A DNA stretch of 64,000 nucleotides, from assembly GCF_019703515.2 (NCBI RefSeq), contig NC_059372.1, positions 17,202,492 to 17,266,491 of the forward strand. The letters run 5' to 3'. Shown here piece by piece: positions 57,285 to 64,000 of this stretch. Every line of letters begins with the position of its first letter. Position 1 is the first letter of the stretch. The notes under the pieces are model-generated. The model was not told where the DNA came from. It searched no databases and was given only the letters and a program-made list of their open reading frames with translations. The stretch comes from Myxocyprinus asiaticus (taxonomy: Eukaryota; Chordata; Actinopteri; Cypriniformes; Catostomidae). The position numbers and the translations under genes were made by a program.

Positions 57285-58205
57285 TGTTAAAGCATTTGTA
57301 TACCTAATTTGGCATAACTGTTTCATTATGTTCTTTCCATGGCGTTGATGCATTTTGAGGAGTATTTAATCTGTGTTTTTTTCATTCGAGTGAGATGAGT
57401 AAAGAGTGCTGTTGGATATTTATTTGCACATGTATTTTGCTAGGAGTATATTCCAAATGTACTCCTGAAGCCAACTTCTCTTTTTATAATGTCTGGATTA
57501 ACTGGTATAATATAAAATATGATATTAATATAAAAATAACATAAAAGAAAATACTGTCTCATGGTCTTTTCTTTATTTAAATTATTGTAATGCTTTGTTA
57601 TTGTACCCTTGCAATAAAAAATAGCAGTGTGGTTCTTCAATTCGTTTGTCTACAGTAAAATATAGCATGTAAAGTGTCTTTTTATGGGATTTTCTAAGAG
57701 CTTAGTGCAAACCAATTTCCGAACCTCGCTGCTGTTTTAAATGCCATGAGAATGTAACAGGCACAGTGATATACACATAAAACACCATAAGCAGACTTTC
57801 AAAAACAGACCAGGATTATGTTTGCAGTAGCCTACAAAGCGTTCATGAACTGCAACTATTTATTTTTATGCATTTAATTTTCGGGGGTGTGTATCAGCTG
57901 CACGTCCAATGCCGGTGTTTTCCAGTTGATTAGCACCACCAACCCGCTGGATTGAGCAGCTGCAATGACTCTGGAAAAAATTACAAAAAGCTCTTATCTC
58001 ACTGGTCAGTCAGTCAGTCCGAAACAAATAAAATCTGTCCACGCTCCATAAAAATAAATAAATAAATAAAAACCTTCTGATTGTCGGTGGCCGACTTGTC
58101 AGATGCGATGTGAATAGCGCTATAGAAATGCATTATTCCAATTCAAAAGCTTGTTCAGAATGAACAATCGCACCGAAAAAACAGACTTGGGGTGAACAGG
58201 CCTTT
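57285..58205. repeat. Repeat shared with 2521-2806
   Basis: 57285-57370 matches 2723-2806. The right end, GGGGTGAACAGGCC, is the inverse of the start at 2521. Contains an AAAT simple repeat (58048-58070). Non-coding; class not assigned. Confidence 0.45.
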
Positions 58206-59250
58206 AGGTTGCCTCTTGTCTTATGTAGTATCTGGGTCCTGAAGCAAAACCAGTTGAGAGCCACTCTACTAGGAAACAAACTGTGTTTCTTAAATTATTC
58301 AGTTTGCCTCAAGTTCTGATTCAATTAGACTCTGGCGTGTGATGGATTCTGCTGATGACAGCATCAGTCTGCTGAGCTCATCCTGTTTCCCAGCGGTCTC
58401 CTGTTTCCTGCCTCTTCCTCGCTGTCAGCTCTGCACACAATGAGATCAGCACTGCAGGAGTATCCCCTTTCCCCCAGCAACTGCTGATGCGCTCGCATTC
58501 TGGGTATAGGCACTGATTAGCAGTCAAACAGAGCAATCTGCCCTTCACTTCAACCTCAGCCAGACAGAGCTGCAGCAATATTTCTGCAGTCTAAAGCTAA
58601 AGCACACTGCATCTGTCCTCTCTGCTTTCAGCCCCGGTAAAGCTCAATGCCTTCAGTCAACACTAATGAGCTGCTGAGATTCTGCCTGAACAAACAGACA
58701 CGGCAAATTCCACAGCATGCTAGTGCTGAGTTATGTTACGCACTGAAGGGCTGTTAGTGTGCAGTGTCGGGGGAAGCTACTTTAAATTATGAGTAACATG
58801 TAGCTCGGGAAGCTATGGTTGTAAAGCTGATGTGTGTAATTTTTCCAAAGGTAAAATATTTTCTCCTGTCCCAGCTGAATATACAGACAACTACAAGGAA
58901 GCCATTCGTAAGTTGAGTTCCCAAAAATTTTAAACACTGTGGATCTGTGGTGCTATCAAAACATTGTTTTGTTTGTTTGAGCAACCTGACCAGCCTGACA
59001 CTGCAACATTGGCTCAACCAATGGTGTGAGTTTGGGGGTTAGGCTGTTTATTTGACCAATGGGAGACAGGGGAGTATTCGGGAATGCTGTTTTGAAAACA
59101 ATCATTATTTTTGCAAATTTTATTTGGTAATGCTATCGGAGCAGAAATTACACACAAGAGTCAAACAACTTTTAAAAAGGTAGTTGGCTACACCATAAGC
59201 TACTAACAAAAAGCAGTTAAGCTGTTTAAGATGTAACATCTTTTTAAACA
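58206..59250. other. Intron 1 sequence with a GC-richer block
   Basis: 58310-58740 is relatively GC-rich, non-repetitive and without a supported exon. 58760-59250 has GCAGTGTCGGGGGAAGCTAC and GTAGTTGGCTAC words that may be a decayed hAT-like repeat. Confidence 0.35.
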
Positions 59251-59259
59251 TTGGCTATA

Positions 59260-60478
59260 CACTGGCGGCCAACGGTTTGGAATAATGTACAGATTTTGCT
59301 GTTTCGGAAGGAAACTGGTACTTTAACTCACCAAAGTGACATTTAACTGATCACAAAGTATAGTAAGGACATTACTGATGTAAAAAACAGCACCATCACT
59401 ATTTGAAAAAAGTCATTTTTGATCAAATCTAGACAGGCCCCATTTCCAGCAGCCATCACTCCAACACCTTATCACTGTGTAATCATGCTAAATTGCTAAT
59501 TTGGTACTAGAAAATTTGCCATTATATCAAACACTGCTGAAACTATTTGGTTCGTTAAATGAAGCTTAAGACTGTTCTTGTTTTTGAGTTGCCACAGTAT
59601 GCAATAGACTGGCATGTCTTAAGGCCAATATCAGGTAAACAATGGCAAAAAAGAAACAGCTTTCTCTAGAAACTCGTCAGTCAGTCATTGTTTGAGGAAT
59701 GAAGGCTATACAATGCTTGAAATTGCCAAAAAACTAAAGATTTCATACAAAGGTGTACACTACAGTCTTCAAAGACAAAGGACAACTGGCTCTAACAAGG
59801 ACAGAAAGAGATGTGGAAGGCCAGATGTACAACTAAACAAGAGGATAAGTACATCAGAGTCTTTAGTTTGAGAAATAGACGCCTCACATGTCCTCAGCTG
59901 ACAGATTCATTGAATTCTACCTGCTCAACACCAGTTTCATGTACAACAGTAAAGAGAAGACTCAGGGGTGCAGGCTTTATGGGAAGAACTGCAAAGAAAA
60001 AGCCACTTTTGAAACAGAAAAACAAAAAGAAAATGTTAGAGTGAGCAAAGAAACACAGACATTGGACAACAGATAATTGGAAAAGAGTGTTATGGATCTT
60101 AACCCCATTGAGCTTTTGTGGGATCAGCTAGACTGTAATGTGCGTGAGAAGTGCCCGACAAGACAGCCACAACTATGGCAAGTGCTACAGGAAGCGTGGG
60201 GTGAAATATTACCTGAGTATCTGGACAAAATGACAGCTAGAATGCCAAGGATCTGCAAAGCTGTCATTGCTGCATATGGAGGATTTTTTTATGAGAAATC
60301 TTTGAAGTAGTTTAAGAAGTTCTGAAATTTTTTTCAAATTGTAATAGTAATTTTTCACATTATTAATGTCCTGACTATACATTGTGATCAGTTGAATGCC
60401 ACTTTGGTGAATAAAAGTACCAATTTCTTTCCATAAGAGCAAAATCTGTACATTATTCCAAACTTTTGGCCGCCAGTG
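59260..60478 (+). mobile_element. Tc1-like element, CACTGGCGGCC family, internally deleted
   Basis: Left end CACTGGCGGCCAACGG and right end CTTTTGGCCGCCAGTG are inverted and flanked by TA (59258-59259, 60479-60480). The inverted similarity continues through TCACCAAAGTG and ATTTGAAAAAA for about 170 bp. The 1219-bp length is a few hundred bases short of a complete Tc1. Confidence 0.88.
59642..60310 (+). pseudogene. Tc1 transposase remnant
   Basis: Starts MAKKKQLSLETRQSVIV, then meets a stop and frame changes. The RRLRGAGFMGRTAKKKPLLK region (DNA-binding part) is readable in one frame up to 60044. The catalytic core with both aspartates is deleted at about 60085. The sequence resumes at DLNPIELLWDQLD (the E region) and ends CKAVIAAYGGFF. 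Not functional. Confidence 0.82.
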
Positions 60479-60649
60479 TAACTATAAATTGACATTTTTT
60501 TTTTTAATAACATCTTTATTGAGTTTTTACAATTTATACATTGAAAACATACTTAACTGAACTTTTCTTCTACCCTTCCCACTGCAAATCAGCTTTGACA
60601 TGAAATGTTCTACATTCCTTATGTTGATTTAAATACATACTCCATAACT

Positions 60650-62130
60650 TCACACATCTATAGCTTCTTCAATATCTCCATTTTTAACAAAGTCCAGAAA
60701 CACCTCCCATATATTCTGAAATTCAGAGGACTTCTTCCTTAACACATATGTTTGTTCGAGAGCCAAGCTTGATATTAAGTTTTTTAACCATAAACCTAGA
60801 GTAGGGCAGCTAGTATTTTTCCAGCATAGGGCAATAGCGCGTCGGCTTGTAAAAGGCATAAATCCTTTCTTTAATAGAAAGAAAACCGTTGTCTGGGTAT
60901 ATACAGAGTATACACAATACAGGGTTTAATGGAACTAAAGAAGAGGGAAATTGAGAGATATATCGAATCACCCCATTCCAAAATGTTTGCAGCTCCTCAC
61001 ATTCACAATGAAATAAAGTACCTTGAAGTTTATAGCATTTAAAGCATAGATCCGGGATATTAGAATTAAATGTATTTAGTTTTACCGGAGTTATATACGT
61101 TCTCATTATCCAATTGTATTGTATAAGTCTCATCCGTGTGTTAATGGCTTGCGTTTGTGCATTTAAGCATATTGTTCCCCAATCCTCCTGTGAAATATCT
61201 ATTTTTTAAATATTGTATCCACATTAGTCTTTTATTGTCAGAATTTTTTTGTGATTTTCCACTAGTATATAATATAATTGGGTAACCCGCCCCTTACTGA
61301 AACAATTCTGTATAGAAAATGTTTCGGTGGGGCCTGGGTAGCCCAGTGGTAAAGACGCTGACTACCACCTCTGGAGTTTGCTAGTTTGAATCCCAGGGTT
61401 TGCTGAGTGACTCCAGCCAGGTCTCCTAAGCAACCAAGTTGGCCTGGTTGCTAGGGAGGGTAGAGTCACATGGGGTAACCTCCTCGTGGTCGCTATAATA
61501 TGGTTCGTTCTTGGTGGGGCGCAGGGTGAGTTGAGTGTGGATGCTGCAGTGGATGGCGTGAAGCCTCCACATGCGCTATGTCTCTGTGGCAATGCGCTCA
61601 ACAAGCCACGCAATAAGATGCGCGGGTTTATGGTCTCAGACGCGGAGGCAGCTGGGATTCGTGCTCTGCCACCCGGACTGAGGCGTATCACTACATGACC
61701 ACGAGGACTTAAAAGCACACTGGGAATTGGCCATTCCAAATTGAGGTGGGGGGGATCCCCCAAAAAAAGAAAAGAAAATGTTTCCAATATAGACATTGGA
61801 GGAAGCTGTACTGAGTTCTTTAGTCGTGAAAAAATCAAACTTCTTAATTGTAAATATTTGAAAAATTGTTTAGGAGGTATATCAAACTATATCAAGATCA
61901 GTCTACCAATGCCCTTATTTAACCACATTTTAAACCTCATATCATTTTTAGCCGGGCTGAAATGTTCATTGCCCCAGATTGGTGAAAAACAAGACAGCAC
62001 TGGGGAATCATCAAGATATTTATGTACTTCGTGCCAAACCTCAGTAGTGTTTCTAACAAATGGATTATCTATCTTTTTCTTTAGTTCCTTACTGCGTGCT
62101 GAATATAAAAGACTGTCCAGTGTTAAACCT
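60650..62130 (-). pseudogene. L1 ORF2 C-terminal remnant, copy C
   Basis: Upstream part (minus strand): NPFVRNTTEVWHEVHKYL, SPIWGNEHFSP, FKMWLNKGIGRL, then QFFKYLQLRSLIFSRLKNS. Downstream part: MRLIQYNWIMRTYITPVKLN and a CFKCYKLQGTLFHCECEELQ motif, the usual C-x2-C...H-x-C cluster at the end of L1 ORF2. Stops and the SINE insertion break it. No RT or endonuclease domain remains. Confidence 0.75.
61326..61772 (+). mobile_element. tRNA-derived SINE
   Basis: The head has a tRNA-like A box (TAGCCCAGTGGTAAAGA) and B box (AGTTTGAATCCC) at normal spacing, the parts of an internal RNA polymerase III promoter. A body of about 330 bp follows, and the tail is A-rich (CAAAAAAAGAAA). A 12-base duplication, AGAAAATGTTTC, flanks it (61314-61325, 61773-61784). 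The L1 sequence joins across it. Family name not assigned. Confidence 0.85.
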
Positions 62131-62205
62131 CTTTATAAAGTGACATTTAATTCTGCAATAAGAGCAGTATTTATCTGGCACGAAAACAATTAGTATCTCA
62201 GTTAG

Positions 62206-62666
62206 GGTGACAACATTACATTGAACAGATACATTTGTACTAAATACAACCACTTAAACTAAAAAACAACCATATTTATGAAACAGAGTCGAAAAATATT
62301 GGTAAACAACAGCATTTAACTAAATATTTTGATACAGAAAAGAAGACAGGAACTTCTGTGTTGGAAATCAATTGAACAGGTTTGTTTACATGAACCTTCC
62401 AAATGAACAAAGCTTGTTACTGGAAAAGCTATACTATTTATAAAGCACCTGAGCTACTGTCACGCTACTAAAAAATACAGTTGGTTTTACTTGTTACTCC
62501 TCAACACTATTTACTCTGTGCTTTTGTGTTCTGCCTCAAAGCTCGTGTATTTTTGGTGTGTATGTGCTAACACATAGTGAATCCTCGCTGAAAAACAAAA
62601 TAATTGCAGTCCATCACATTTGCCAGTTGCAAACTTTTACCTTCTCTTCTTTTTTTATTTCCACAG
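62206..62666. other. Intron 1, distal end
   Basis: Unique-looking sequence leading to the polypyrimidine tract and acceptor of exon 2. Confidence 0.5.
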
Positions 62667-62789
62667 TAAATAAGCACAAGCCATGGATTGAGACCACATA
62701 TCACGGTATTGTGACAGAAAATGATGACAAAGTTCTCCTGGATCCTCCACTGATAGCTTTGGATAAAGATGCTCCATTGCGCTATGCAG
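62667..62789 (+). CDS. clstn1: Calsyntenin-1, coding exon 2 (start of cadherin domain 1)
   Basis: 123 bases, phase 1 in and phase 1 out. With the last base of exon 1 it gives residues 28-68: VNKHKPWIETTYHGIVTEND, followed by DKVLLDPPLIALDKDAPLRY-A. This is the highly conserved mature N-terminus of calsyntenin-1. YHGIVTEND is the opening strand of the first cadherin repeat with its calcium-site glutamate. The donor is GCAG then GTAAGA; the glycine codon is split into exon 3. The exon borders and the length agree with the reading frame of exon 1. Clstn2 and clstn3 are less likely on my recollection of this segment. Confidence 0.93.
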
Positions 62790-64000
62790 GTAAGACCCAC
62801 CATCTTCTGGTCTCAAACGAAGATGTCAGCCATTTTGCTTCCTCATGCTTTATAAACGTTAATTGTTTTTTGTCATGATCTGGTTTATTGTAGTGATGGC
62901 CATTCAGAGTATTTACCTAATTTGTCTCCAGTTTTAATTTAAAGGTGTAAAATGAGGAAAGGTTATGCTGAATAAAATTGATTATGATAATTATAAGTGG
63001 AAGTATTCATATTTTTTTTTTTTACTTATGATTATCAGTTATATCACCTATAGTTTACGACCCCATGAAATGGCTCGACGAGCGCAGTTTTCTTTCCTGT
63101 GTTGTCGTATTTCTTATTTAAACAGGAAGTTGGGGTGGGATATACTGAAGGGCTTGTCCCTTTTTTTCCAATACCCAAAAGACTTTAGTTTACATTATAG
63201 CAGCGAACCATGATTTGCTACTTACTTTTGCTATAGAGGCAGGTGATATTAGAGAGAGGGACATTTTCACTCTACAGAGCATTTTATTGGACAACATTTT
63301 GGATACGCCCATGAGTGCAAGATGAGCCATCAATATTTTTTGGTCCGTTTTAAAGAAAGACAATACATACAGTATATCTGCTAATTTTTAATTTTGAGGT
63401 AATTTATTAGTTTTTTATTTATATGTACATTAGCATAAAGGTGGCCCCAAAGCTTAGAGACGTGGACTACATTTCATGGAGTCTTTAAAGGCTTTTCAGA
63501 TTTTTTTTATTTTTTTTTATTTTTCCCACCGTTATTTATCTCGGGCTCTGGAGCCAGACTGAAATCATTTTGCAGCCTTTGGTTTGATAATGCAAGGATC
63601 TTAAATAAAACTTATTTCAAAATCTTAAAATAGCTCTTTTAGAAACATTAATTACATTTTAAATAAATGAGCTAATATTATACAATTGCCATTGAACCAT
63701 TATCAGACTCTACTTCTTATCGTGATTGGCGAAGCCATCTCTTGTTTGTAATTAGGTTTGTAGATATATTCTTGTTGGCTCTGATGCCCTAGTTTAATGG
63801 AGCTATTGGTTTATGATTCTTGGGTTTGCGGGTCTTCAGATATTAAGCAGTATGTTGTGCAGAACTTAACATCAAATACACACAGTACCATTGGTTTCCA
63901 CAAAACTGGGCAGGAACCAATCTGAACATAAGAGCATTCCCTTATCTTTTTTTTTTAATTTTTTTATTTTTTTATTTTGAAGATGTAAATGAGGTCATTT
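62790..64000 (+). other. clstn1: clstn1 intron 2 (5' part)
   Basis: Starts GTAAGACC; continues past the window edge. No further exon was found. Confidence 0.8.
63040..63360. repeat. Probable dispersed repeat in intron 2
   Basis: The block from GACCCCATGAAATGGCTCGA through TTAAACAGGAAGTTGGGGTG to TTTGGATACGCCCATGAG looks like a repeat word pattern I associate with fish genomes. There is no second copy in this window, so this is from memory only. Confidence 0.35.

Larger units (their letters stand above)
60493..62205 (-). mobile_element. L1 3' fragment (copy C), split by a SINE
   Basis: The minus-strand 3' end has ACTCAATAAAGATG and a poly-A (plus-strand T-run at 60497). The ORF2 C-terminus is readable in two parts (61133-60650 and about 62130-61785) on either side of the SINE at 61326-61772. 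It is 5'-truncated near 62205. It differs from copies A and B, so it is another L1 subfamily. Confidence 0.78.

Noticed and set aside
61340..61400. tRNA gene
   Set aside because: A and B boxes are present, but there is no complete cloverleaf and the sequence continues into a SINE body with an A-rich tail and target duplication.

Overview
The window is vertebrate nuclear DNA, most probably from a cyprinid-like teleost. It has long AT-rich non-coding stretches, GT-AG introns and many Tc1, hAT, L1 and L2-type transposons of kinds familiar from fish genomes. One host gene is recognisable: the 5' end of clstn1 (calsyntenin-1), on the + strand. Its first coding exon (28326-28407) encodes the start codon and signal peptide. 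Exon 2 (62667-62789) encodes the mature N-terminus and the start of the first cadherin domain. The two are separated by an intron of about 34 kb and joined in a consistent reading phase. A CpG-rich promoter-like segment with a perfect CRE, a GC box and a YY1-type site lies just upstream of exon 1. The rest of the gene lies beyond the right edge.

Positions 1-28000 are upstream intergenic sequence with no other host gene I can support. From left to right this part holds: a hAT MITE with a perfect 8-bp target duplication (173-696); dispersed repeats; a 6.2-kb foldback element with roughly 1-kb inverted arms (3153-9357), interrupted by an L2-like LINE and by an internally deleted L1 derivative; a 1.5-kb inverted-repeat element (12684-14234); a full-length but degenerate L1/Tx1-like element on the minus strand (14295-21595), itself carrying a Tc1 transposon (18208-19775); another L2-like LINE fragment (22733-23513); and a 3.2-kb inverted-repeat element (24060-27285).

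Intron 1 (28408-62666) is also transposon-rich. It has two hAT elements with perfect 8-bp duplications (29498-30568, 31411-33078), nested MITEs, and a second full-length L1 on the plus strand (41078-47655) carrying its own hAT insertion. It also has long (TA)n tracts occupied by two Tc1 elements (47738-50074), a double-hairpin MITE (53879-54825), a decayed Tc1 element (59260-60478), and an L1 3' fragment split by a tRNA-derived SINE (60493-62205). The two long L1 copies are in opposite orientation and flank the clstn1 promoter and first exon.

No bacterial-type operons, CRISPR arrays or viral genes were seen. Nearly every long open reading frame outside exons 1 and 2 is a transposon remnant or a chance frame. 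Nothing here is clearly a new biological system. The most unusual structures are the 6.2-kb foldback element with inward-facing CCAAT-box clusters in both arms, the L1 derivative that joins ORF1 to the end of ORF2, and a tandem repeat between the two ORFs shared by both L1 copies.
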